Assembly (NCBI GenBank): GCA_903822375.1
Contig: CAIJOU010000110.1
Coordinates: 1-24,182 of the forward strand
Source: Candidatus Hydrogenedentota bacterium
GTDB taxonomy: Bacteria > Hydrogenedentota > Hydrogenedentia > Hydrogenedentales > CAITNO01
Reading direction: 5' to 3'
DNA length: 24,182 bases
Positions within the stretch are counted from its first letter, which is position 1, and each line of letters starts with the position of its first letter. Under the pieces are notes generated by a model. That model ran no database searches and was not told the origin of the DNA. It saw only the letters and a program-made list of their open reading frames with translations. Made by a program: the position numbers and the translations under genes. Below are positions 15,098-22,765 of this stretch, piece after piece.

Positions 15098-17101
15098 ATG
15101 GGGAACGAAGAGAGCAAGAAATTCAGTTCGTTAATGACGGAAACCCGGAGCTTCCCTCCACCCCCGGAAATCACCGCACAGGCACACATCAAGTCCATGG
15201 CCCAGTACGAGGCCATGTGGAAACAGTCGATCGAAGACCCGGACGCTTTTTGGCTTGAACAGGCCAAGACCCTGACCTGGTCCAAGGCACCGACCAAATC
15301 GCTGGAGTACAACTGGAACACGGACGCCCGGTCCATCAGCCACACCTGGTTCAAGGACGGCGAGTTGAACGTGTCGGTCAACTGTCTGGACCGCCACTTG
15401 GGCACGGCGCGGGAAAACAAGGTTGCGCTCATTTTCCAGGGCGAGCCCGACGAGGACGTCACCAAGATCACCTACAAGGAACTGCACGCCGAAGTGTGCA
15501 AGTTTGCCAACGTGCTCAAGAGCCTGGGCATCAAGCGCGGTGACCGCGTCTGCATCTACCTGCCGATGATTCTCGAGCTGCCGATCGTGATGCTGGCCTG
15601 CACGCGCATCGGCGCCATCCACTCAATCGTGTTCGGCGGTTTCAGCGCCGACGCCATCGCCTCGCGCGTCGAGGACGCCTCCTGCAAGCTGATCATAACC
15701 TCGAATGTGTCGCTGCGCGCGGGCAAGAGCATCAGCCTCAAGGCCATCGCCGACGACGCGATGTCCAAGCTGGCCTGCGCCAGCGTGGAAAAGGTCATTG
15801 TCGTCAAGCGCAACGACTCCCCCTGCAACATGGTCGAAGGACGCGACCTGTATTATGACGACTTGATGGCAACGGCCTCTGCGGACTGCCCGCCCGAGTC
15901 GATGAACGCCGAAGACCCGCTGTTCATTCTCTACACCTCCGGTTCGACCGGCAAGCCCAAGGGCGTGGTGCACACCACCGCCGGCTATCTGCTGCACACC
16001 TCGCTGACCCACAAGTTCGTGTTCGACATCCAGGAAGACGACATCTACTGGTGCACCGCCGACATCGGCTGGGTGACGGGCCACTCCTATATCGTCTACG
16101 GCCCGCTTGCAAACGGCGCCACCTCGCTCATGTTCGAGGGCGTGCCCACCTATCCCGACGCCGGCCGCTTCTGGCAGGTGGTCGAAAAGTTCAAATGCAC
16201 CCAGTTCTACACCGCCCCCACGGCCATCCGCTCGCTCATCCAGAAGGGCGACGACTGGGTCAACAAGTACGACCTCAGTTCGCTGCGCATCCTCGGCTCC
16301 GTGGGCGAGCCGATCAACCCCGAAGCGTGGATGTGGTACTTCAACGTGGTCGGCAAGGGCCGCTGCCCCATCATGGACACCTGGTGGCAGACGGAAACCG
16401 GCGGCTTCATGATCACGCCGCTGCCGGGCGCCATGACCACCAAGCCGGGCAGCGCGAGCCGTCCGTTCTTCGGAGTCGACCCCGTCATCCTGCGCGACGA
16501 CACCGCCCAGGTGGGCGTCAACGAGGGCGGCAAGCTGTGCATCCGCAAGCCCTGGCCCGGCATGATGCGCACCATGTGGGGCGACCATGAACGCTTCGTC
16601 GACACCTACTTCACCATGTACAAGAACATGTATTTCACCGGCGACGGCTGCCGCATCGACGAGGACGGCGACTACTGGCTCATGGGCCGCATCGACGACG
16701 TCGTGAACGTGTCGGGCCACCGTATCGGCACGGCCGAAGTGGAAAGCGCGCTGGTCAGCCATCCGAAGGTGGCCGAGGCCGCCGTGGCCCCGATGCCGCA
16801 CGAGATCAAGGGCCAGGCGCTCTACGCCTATGTGACCCTTGTCCACGGCATCGAGGAGAGCGAGGAGCTTCGCAAGGAACTGATCATGCACGTGCGCAAG
16901 GAGATCGGCCCGATCGCCGCGCCCGACGTGATTCAGTTTGCCCCGGCGCTGCCGAAGACCCGCTCCGGCAAGATCATGCGCCGCATCCTGCGCAAGATCG
17001 CCGAAAACGCCACCGGCGAAATCGGCGACACCACCACGCTGGCCGACCCGCACGTGGTCGATGCGCTGGTTGCCGAACACGACAGGCTTGTGAAGAAGTA
17101 A
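15098..17101 (+). CDS. acs: Acetyl-CoA synthetase (AMP-forming)
   Basis: The enzyme converts acetate, ATP and CoA into acetyl-CoA via acetyl-AMP in the cytoplasm. ATG 15098 has AAAGGG 9 nt upstream. The frame is open earlier (15053), but the extra residues lack an SD. The 667-residue length fits the family. Adenylate-forming motifs are present: YTSGSTGKPKG (279-289), WCTADIGWVTGHSY, TWWQTETGG, and a C-terminal PKTRSGKIMRR with the catalytic Lys625, the residue that acetyltransferases switch off in other bacteria. The substrate could also be propionate, but the close match to Acs favours acetate. A terminator-like hairpin follows, then an OFA-type transporter that could import the substrate. 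Confidence 0.95.
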   Translation: MGNEESKKFSSLMTETRSFPPPPEITAQAHIKSMAQYEAMWKQSIEDPDAFWLEQAKTLTWSKAPTKSLEYNWNTDARSISHTWFKDGELNVSVNCLDRHLGTARENKVALIFQGEPDEDVTKITYKELHAEVCKFANVLKSLGIKRGDRVCIYLPMILELPIVMLACTRIGAIHSIVFGGFSADAIASRVEDASCKLIITSNVSLRAGKSISLKAIADDAMSKLACASVEKVIVVKRNDSPCNMVEGRDLYYDDLMATASADCPPESMNAEDPLFILYTSGSTGKPKGVVHTTAGYLLHTSLTHKFVFDIQEDDIYWCTADIGWVTGHSYIVYGPLANGATSLMFEGVPTYPDAGRFWQVVEKFKCTQFYTAPTAIRSLIQKGDDWVNKYDLSSLRILGSVGEPINPEAWMWYFNVVGKGRCPIMDTWWQTETGGFMITPLPGAMTTKPGSASRPFFGVDPVILRDDTAQVGVNEGGKLCIRKPWPGMMRTMWGDHERFVDTYFTMYKNMYFTGDGCRIDEDGDYWLMGRIDDVVNVSGHRIGTAEVESALVSHPKVAEAAVAPMPHEIKGQALYAYVTLVHGIEESEELRKELIMHVRKEIGPIAAPDVIQFAPALPKTRSGKIMRRILRKIAENATGEIGDTTTLADPHVVDALVAEHDRLVKK

Positions 17102-17127
17102 GAAAGGATCCCTCAGAGACATGCATG

Positions 17128-17170
17128 GCCGTGCGCACCACATCACTTGCCGTCGGTGCGCACGGCTTTT
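17128..17170 (+). terminator. Rho-independent terminator after acs
   Basis: GCCGTGCGCACC (17128-17139) and GGTGCGCACGGC (17155-17166) form a perfect 12-bp stem with a 15-nt loop, followed by TTTTCTGTTC. It lies 26 nt past the acs stop. Confidence 0.85.
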
Positions 17171-17182
17171 CTGTTCAGCCAT

Positions 17183-17254
17183 GTGGGACGGCCGTCCTCG
17201 GCTGTCAGCAATTGTCCAACACCACTGAGCGACAGGCGAGGACGCCTGTCCCAC
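17183..17254. repeat. REP/BIME-like pair of inverted palindromic units
   Basis: Two 24-nt units, 17183-17206 and 17231-17254, are reverse complements of one another with three mismatches, separated by exactly 24 nt. Each unit is also its own hairpin: GACAGGCG-AGGA-CGCCTGTC in the right unit (perfect) and the same design with one G-T pair in the left. Both end outward in GTGGGAC/GTCCCAC. This is the layout of bacterial interspersed palindromic elements. No other copy occurs in this window. Confidence 0.6.
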
Positions 17255-17289
17255 CTTTTCGAGCAGGATGACCCAAAGGAGACGATGAT

Positions 17290-18540
17290 ATGAACAGCCC
17301 CGACACAGTAAAGAATCACGGTTGGACGGTGACCATGGCGGCCATCGGCATCAACCTTGCCCTCGGTATTCTCTATTCATGGAGCGTCATCAGCAAGGCC
17401 ATTCCCGCCGACTGGGGGTGGACCGAGGCGCAGAAATCGCTGCCCTACGCCGTGGCGTGCCTGGTGTTTTCGCTCATGATGGTGCCGGCCGGCCGGCTTC
17501 AGGACAAGATCGGCCCGCGCGTCGTGGCCAGCATCGGCGGCGTGCTGGTGGGCATCGGCATGATCATCGCCAGCAGCTCAACCGGCCTGCTCATGTTCAT
17601 TCTTGGTTTCGGCGTTCTGGCCGGCACCGGCATCGGCTTCGGTTACGCATCCGCCACGCCGCCCGCGGTCAAGTGGTTCCCGAAGGAGAAGGTCGGCCTG
17701 ATAGCGGGCCTTGTTGTGAGCGGCTTCGGTCTCGCCTCGGTGTACATTGCGCCGTTGACCCAGTACCTCGCCGATCCCAAGAATTACGGCGTCAGTAAAA
17801 CCATGCTGATCCTCGGCATCGCCTTCCTGATCGTCGTGACGCTGTTGTCGCAACTGCTCAAAGCCCCGCCGCTGGGATACAACCCCAACGCGAAAACCGC
17901 GGCCGGTGCCGCGGCCGCCCTCCCCGCCGACGACTACACGCCGATGGAGGTTCTTGCCACGCCGCAGTTCTACCTGCTCTGGTTCATGTACGCCTGCGGC
18001 GCCGGCGCCGGGCTCATGGTCATCGGCAAACTGGCCGCCATCGCCAAAACCCAGGCCAGCCTTGACCTCGGCTTTCTGCTCGTGGCCGCCCTTGCCATCG
18101 GCAACGGCGCGGGACGCATCGGCTCGGGCATGCTGTCCGACAAGATTGGGCGCAGGCAGACGCTCCTCATTGTGTTCCTTGTTCAGACCGTTATGATCTT
18201 CCTGCTGTCGCGCGCGACCACCGGCACCGCCCTCGCCAATCCGTACGTGCTCAGCGTGCTGTCCGCCCTGATCGGCGCGAATTACGGCGCCAACCTGGCC
18301 ATCTTCCCCAGCGTCACCAAAGACTTCTACGGTCTCAAGAACTTTGGCGTCAATTACGGCCTCGTGTTCACCGCCTGGGGCTGCGGCGGATTTGTGCTCG
18401 CCTTTGCCGCGGGTAAAGTCTACGACGCCTACCACACCTTTGCGGTCGCCTACTACGGCTCCATGGTGCTGCTCATCGCGGCAGCCTGCGTTTCATTCCT
18501 CCTGAAAACGCCCAAACACCGGGGCTTGGCGACGAAATAG
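17290..18540 (+). CDS. MFS transporter, oxalate/formate antiporter (OFA) family
   Basis: This 416-residue inner-membrane protein has about twelve hydrophobic segments in two halves. The MFS loop motif appears twice, as GRLQDKIGPR (68-77) and GRIGSGMLSDKIGRR (275-289), with a hydrophilic central loop at about 192-222. The N-terminal segment GWTVTMAAIGINLALGILYS and the late PSVTKDFYGLKNFGVNYG are typical of the OxlT/OFA family, which carries small carboxylates. The SD AAAGGAG is 8 nt before the ATG. Lying downstream of acs, it may take up acetate or another monocarboxylate, but the substrate cannot be read from sequence. The terminator and palindromic repeat before it suggest weaker or separate expression from acs; no clear promoter of its own is visible. 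Confidence 0.88.
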   Translation: MNSPDTVKNHGWTVTMAAIGINLALGILYSWSVISKAIPADWGWTEAQKSLPYAVACLVFSLMMVPAGRLQDKIGPRVVASIGGVLVGIGMIIASSSTGLLMFILGFGVLAGTGIGFGYASATPPAVKWFPKEKVGLIAGLVVSGFGLASVYIAPLTQYLADPKNYGVSKTMLILGIAFLIVVTLLSQLLKAPPLGYNPNAKTAAGAAAALPADDYTPMEVLATPQFYLLWFMYACGAGAGLMVIGKLAAIAKTQASLDLGFLLVAALAIGNGAGRIGSGMLSDKIGRRQTLLIVFLVQTVMIFLLSRATTGTALANPYVLSVLSALIGANYGANLAIFPSVTKDFYGLKNFGVNYGLVFTAWGCGGFVLAFAAGKVYDAYHTFAVAYYGSMVLLIAAACVSFLLKTPKHRGLATK

Positions 18541-18573
18541 ACCACCACAGCCTGAACCGCGCTTTGGTCATCC

Positions 18574-18605
18574 CGGGCCGGAATCCTGAACTGGGTTCCG
18601 GCCCG
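18574..18605 (+). repeat. 13-bp hairpin after the MFS gene
   Basis: Positions 18574-18586 pair with 18593-18605, with one G-T wobble, around the loop TGAACT. It starts 34 nt after the transporter stop and has no T-tract, so it may stabilise or attenuate mRNA rather than terminate. Confidence 0.5.
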
Positions 18606-18707
18606 ATTGCTTGTGCTGGCAATGCGCTGGAATGGGGGCGTAACATCACGCGTATTCAGGAAATGACAAGGCTCCATGACGAACGGTTCCAAAAGAAGGA
18701 CGGCGCA

Positions 18708-20165
18708 GTGACCACGGACGAAACATCGCAGAGCAACGGCAAAACGCACACCGGCGGAACTTATGCGGGTGGGCTGCTCCCACGCCTTGGCCTGTTCACG
18801 GCGACCATGATTGTCATGGGCAATTTAATCGGCTCAGGCGTGTTCAAGAAGGCCGCGCCCATGGCCGCCGAGGTACAGTCGCCGGGGTTGGTACTGGCGT
18901 GCTGGCTGATTGCGGGGGGCATGTCGCTGCTCGGCGCGCTCTGCAACGCCGAAGTTGCGGGCATGATCGCCGATTCCGGCGGACAGTACTCCTATTTCAA
19001 ACGGATGTACGGGCGGGCCTTCGCGTTCCTGTACGGCTGGACCGGCTTCATCGTGATTCAGACCGCATCCATCGGCTCCATCGCGTACGTGTTCGGCCAG
19101 TCTGCCAACTCCCTGTTCGCTTTCCCGCGGCTTGGCGCGTCGTGGGAGGCCGTGTCCGTTTTCGGCATTTTCTACCCCTTCGACAATCTGGGCGTGAAGC
19201 TGTTCACGATTCTGACGGTTTGGCTCATCACCATGGCGAACTACGCGGGCGTCATCTTCGGGGGCCTGATTGCCAGCCTGTCGTCGGCGCTGAAGATCCT
19301 GGGCATTGTTGTTGTCGCGGTCCTGGGGCTGATGTGGAGCGGCGGCTCGTTCGGAAACCTGAGCCCTGTCCTGGCGAATCCGGACGCGCACTACGCGACG
19401 CCGCTCGGACTTTTCGGCGCCATGTTTGCCGCCATGCTCGGCGCTTTCTGGGCCTACGACGGCTGGGTGAATCTCCCCTTCCTCGGCGCCGAGATCCGCA
19501 GGCCGCACCGCAATATCCCGCTCGCCCTTGGGATCGGCGTGGCCGGCTCGATGGCCGTGTACCTGCTCGTGAACGTCGCGTTCTTCCATGTGATGTCCAT
19601 TGACGAGATGCGCGGGCTTGTCGGGAGTGAGAACAGCATTGTGGGCGTCGAGGTGATGCGCAAGGCATACGGAAGCCGTGCGGCCGGTTTCGTGGCCGCG
19701 CTGATTCTGCTTTCCACCTTCGGCGCGACCAACTGCTCGCTGATGCAGCCGTCGCGGATGTACTTTGCCATGGCGCAGGACGGTCTGTTCTTCAAGTCCG
19801 CGGCGACATGTCACCCCAAACACCACACGCCCTCGACCTCGCTGATCATCCAGGCCACCTGGACCTCGGTGCTCCTCATAAGCGGCACCTTCGACCAGTT
19901 GACAGACATGGTCATTTTTGCCGGATTCCTCTTCTATGGCGCCGGCGCCTTCGGCGTGTTCGTGCTGCGCCGCACCATGAAGGACACCCCCCGCCCCTAC
20001 CGTGTCACCGGATACCCGGTCCTGCCGGCAGTCTTTGTGCTCTTCTGCCTCATGCTCGTGGTCGTCACCATTATCGAACGTCCGCGCGATGCCGGCATCG
20101 GTCTCGCCCTCATCCTCGCCGGACTGCCCTTCTACTTCTACTGGCGCAAGCGCCTGCCCGAATGA
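18708..20165 (+). CDS. APC-superfamily amino acid permease (LAT/SLC7-like)
   Basis: I start at GTG 18708, preceded by AGAAGGA with 7-nt spacing, giving 485 residues. The frame is open back to 18564, and an ATG at 18663 is an alternative with a less suitable SD. The upstream extension crosses an intergenic hairpin and looks non-coding. About twelve membrane segments are present. TM1 has the unwound substrate-binding motif GNLIGSGVF typical of APC transporters, TM3 has DSGGQYSYFKRMYG, and the mid-protein WAYDGWVNLPFLGAEIRRPHRNIP matches the LAT and Ser/Thr exchanger branch. It would move amino acids by exchange or symport across the inner membrane. The particular amino acid is not predictable. 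Peptides released by proteases such as the one at 6436 could feed it, though the genes are not adjacent. Confidence 0.9.
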   Translation: MTTDETSQSNGKTHTGGTYAGGLLPRLGLFTATMIVMGNLIGSGVFKKAAPMAAEVQSPGLVLACWLIAGGMSLLGALCNAEVAGMIADSGGQYSYFKRMYGRAFAFLYGWTGFIVIQTASIGSIAYVFGQSANSLFAFPRLGASWEAVSVFGIFYPFDNLGVKLFTILTVWLITMANYAGVIFGGLIASLSSALKILGIVVVAVLGLMWSGGSFGNLSPVLANPDAHYATPLGLFGAMFAAMLGAFWAYDGWVNLPFLGAEIRRPHRNIPLALGIGVAGSMAVYLLVNVAFFHVMSIDEMRGLVGSENSIVGVEVMRKAYGSRAAGFVAALILLSTFGATNCSLMQPSRMYFAMAQDGLFFKSAATCHPKHHTPSTSLIIQATWTSVLLISGTFDQLTDMVIFAGFLFYGAGAFGVFVLRRTMKDTPRPYRVTGYPVLPAVFVLFCLMLVVVTIIERPRDAGIGLALILAGLPFYFYWRKRLPE

Positions 20166-20244
20166 GGGCCTGCATGCTTTTGCATCCGTGGCGCGGTTCT
20201 CCTTAGACTGTTTCAAGCTCGGGCTTTAATGGAAAGGGAATCCC

Positions 20245-22590
20245 ATGCTTCGCATCACGCTGTTCGCCCTGCCGCTGCTCCTGTCACTTCATGGCATGGC
20301 TGAACCCAGGGTGCTTCACGTGCCTGCGGATTTTGCCACGATTGCCGCGGCCGTCGAGGCCGCCGCGCCGGGTGACACCATTTCCCTCGCGCCGGGAAAG
20401 TATCCGCAGACCGCGCAACTGCTGATAAACAAACCGTTGCGAATACAGGGCGAGGCCGCCGGGTCAACATTCATCCAAACCGCCGACGCCACAGGGGAAC
20501 TGGTGAAGGTGGACGGTGTGGATGGCTTCCGCATTTCAGGCGTGACCCTCGAATACACCGGCCCGTTGCAACCCGGGGAACGGACCGACTTTCCAAGCCT
20601 TCTCAGCGTCTTTGGCGGCCGTGCGGAAATGGCCGATTGCACTTTCCGAAACAGCAGCGGGTTTGGCGTCATCGTGAAGCAGGGTGCGAACGGCACCATC
20701 CGCCACTGCCGCGCCGAAAACAACGTCACCGTGGGCTTCTTTATAAAGGAGACAAACACCACCGCTATCGTGACGGACAGCGATGCCGTCAAGAACGGCC
20801 GTGACGGCATCACGGTTTATGACGATGCCACGGCGACGGTGGAGAAGAACCGCTGCAGCGACAACGCCGACAACGGGATCTGCGTCAACAGTTGCAGGAC
20901 GGGCGAGGTCGTGGTCCGTGAAAACTCCTGCGATCGGAACCGCAAGAATGGTGTTCGGTCGCTCTTGGACTCGCATGTCCTGTTTGCGGACAACACGTGC
21001 CACGGCAACAGTGAGTCCGGCATACTGGTGGAAATGGGATGCACGGGAACCGCGTCCGGAAACACTTGCAGCGGCAGCACGGTTGGTCTTGCGATCTGCT
21101 CCGTCGGAACCGTTGTGACAGCGGAAAAGAATACCAGCTCCGAATGCTCGGAAGCCGGGTTGGCCGTGTATTTCGGCGCAAGAGCCACGGTCAGCGGCAA
21201 CAATTGTCTGAGGAACAAGGGTGCCGGCATCCGTGTGTCGTACTGGGAGTCTACAGCCGAGGTGCGGGACAATACCTGCGACACCAACGACAACAACGGC
21301 ATTCTCATCGATCTTGGTGCAAAGGCCGTGGTGCAGGGCAACACGTGCAGGGGCAATGGATATTGCGGCATCTTGGTGTCCGATGAGGAGTCGCACGCGG
21401 ACGTCGGCGAGAACACGACTGTGGAAAACGTCAAAGGCGACAGCATGGTGGTGCCTGGATGTTCCGCGAAATACCAGTACCAGGTGCGGGTGAATGAAAT
21501 TGGCACTGCGTTTAAGCGTGGCGAACTGGCATACCTAGAGCGCATGGCCGCGCGCTTGCGCAAGTACCAAAGCCGTTACCCTGATGGTAGCTGGCAGCTT
21601 TACTATTTCTACGACGGTCTGGAACACGGAAACAGCTCGTTCAGCTTGCACAAGCGCCCCGATTTTCGGCTCGCGCTGGAGAAATGGGCCGCGGCCTATC
21701 CCGACAGTTGCACTCCCCGAATTGCGTTGGCCATTACGCAACGGGACTACGCCTGGGAGGACCGCGGCAGCGGTTGGGCCTCCGAAGTGACCCCGGAAGG
21801 ATGGAAGGGATTTCGGGAACATCTTGACCTGGCGGAGAAGTGGTGCGGCGAGGCGGAATCCAAGCCCGACAAGGACCCCTATCTGTATGCGACGTGGATC
21901 ACTGTTGCACTCGGCAGGGGTTCCTCCAAGACGTATATGAGAACGCTCCTCAACAAGGGAATGGAGATCGATCCGTCCTGTCTGACGCTTTATACCGCGA
22001 TGTGCATGACTCTTTTGCCGCGATGGGGCGGCAGCAGGGAGGAGATCAAGCAGTTCTTCCTGACGGTCCATGAGCAGACCAAAGAAAACATGGGCGAAAA
22101 AATGTACGCCTATGTCGCCGACAGCCAGTTTTGCCCCGGCGCAGTTTATGGAGATTCGGCCGATTGGAATCTTGTGAAGGCCGGGTTCGAGCAAATACTC
22201 ACTGAGTTCCCCCAGACCAACTTCTATCTGAACCGGTATTGCCTGCTGGCGTGTGTGTTCGGCGACAAGGAAAAGGCGCGTGAACTATTCGGGCGCATTG
22301 GTGACAATCCCTACTACGATGCCTGGGACAACAAAGAGGCAAACTTCAGAAGGGCGAAGCGTTGGGCGTTGTCCGATGGTCCGATGCCCGATTTCTTCGC
22401 GGTGGACGGCCAGCCGTCCGGAAATACCGACGAACGATCGTTCAGACCCATCCCGGTCCTGCCAGCCGCCGTCGCCGGTATCACGCGGCAACAGGTCGCA
22501 ATGGGCCTGTTGGTTGCGGGCACTACCGTGTTTCTGCTCACTATTCTCGCCATATTCCTGATCATGCACCTGACAAAGAAGCGGAGATAG
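20245..22590 (+). CDS. Exported beta-helix protein with cysteine ladder, DUF4034-like domain and C-terminal membrane anchor
   Basis: The start has an AAAGGGA SD. Residues 1-19 are a signal peptide (ending SLHGMA). Residues 22-125 hold the usual entry to a right-handed parallel beta-helix (VPADFATIAAAVEAAAPGDTISLAPGKY). Residues 131-404 form about twelve coils of 23-25 residues with the pattern N-x-C-x-x-N-x-x-x-G-I-x-V. Nine coils carry Cys at the same position (132, 155, 204, 229, 252, 275, 321, 345, 368). Residues about 415-700 resemble DUF4034: RYPDGSWQLYYFYDGLE, DYAWEDRGSGWASEVT and LLPRWGGSREE. This looks like an alpha-helical repeat region. A hydrophobic segment near 747-775 and KKRR end the protein, so it is anchored with the body outside. 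No catalytic site is evident. A binding or structural role is likely, but none is known. Confidence 0.85.
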   Translation: MLRITLFALPLLLSLHGMAEPRVLHVPADFATIAAAVEAAAPGDTISLAPGKYPQTAQLLINKPLRIQGEAAGSTFIQTADATGELVKVDGVDGFRISGVTLEYTGPLQPGERTDFPSLLSVFGGRAEMADCTFRNSSGFGVIVKQGANGTIRHCRAENNVTVGFFIKETNTTAIVTDSDAVKNGRDGITVYDDATATVEKNRCSDNADNGICVNSCRTGEVVVRENSCDRNRKNGVRSLLDSHVLFADNTCHGNSESGILVEMGCTGTASGNTCSGSTVGLAICSVGTVVTAEKNTSSECSEAGLAVYFGARATVSGNNCLRNKGAGIRVSYWESTAEVRDNTCDTNDNNGILIDLGAKAVVQGNTCRGNGYCGILVSDEESHADVGENTTVENVKGDSMVVPGCSAKYQYQVRVNEIGTAFKRGELAYLERMAARLRKYQSRYPDGSWQLYYFYDGLEHGNSSFSLHKRPDFRLALEKWAAAYPDSCTPRIALAITQRDYAWEDRGSGWASEVTPEGWKGFREHLDLAEKWCGEAESKPDKDPYLYATWITVALGRGSSKTYMRTLLNKGMEIDPSCLTLYTAMCMTLLPRWGGSREEIKQFFLTVHEQTKENMGEKMYAYVADSQFCPGAVYGDSADWNLVKAGFEQILTEFPQTNFYLNRYCLLACVFGDKEKARELFGRIGDNPYYDAWDNKEANFRRAKRWALSDGPMPDFFAVDGQPSGNTDERSFRPIPVLPAAVAGITRQQVAMGLLVAGTTVFLLTILAIFLIMHLTKKRR

Positions 22591-22765
22591 CGGCCGATAC
22601 GCACTGGTTTGGCTCCTGCGCCGGCATCCTCTCACCCAAAGTTGTCCTCGAATTACAGACAAGGCGAAAGTCCGGTTCCCCATCCCCGCCGAGAACCTCG
22701 TCGTATTGCTGGACTGACTCAGCCCGGTGGGATTATTCTGAAGGACCACACTGGAGGTCTTTCTG

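Noticed and set aside
14899..15258. 119-codon plus-strand frame overlapping the acs start
   Set aside because: It overlaps the N-terminal coding part of acs in another frame, has no SD and no recognisable features.
15623..17254. 543-codon minus-strand frame opposite acs
   Set aside because: It is antisense to a full-length, motif-complete acs and its composition is typical of a GC-rich shadow.
20180..20209. TTGCAT/TAGACT as a promoter before the beta-helix gene
   Set aside because: Spacing is right (18 nt), but both boxes match weakly, so this is no better than chance in 80 bases.
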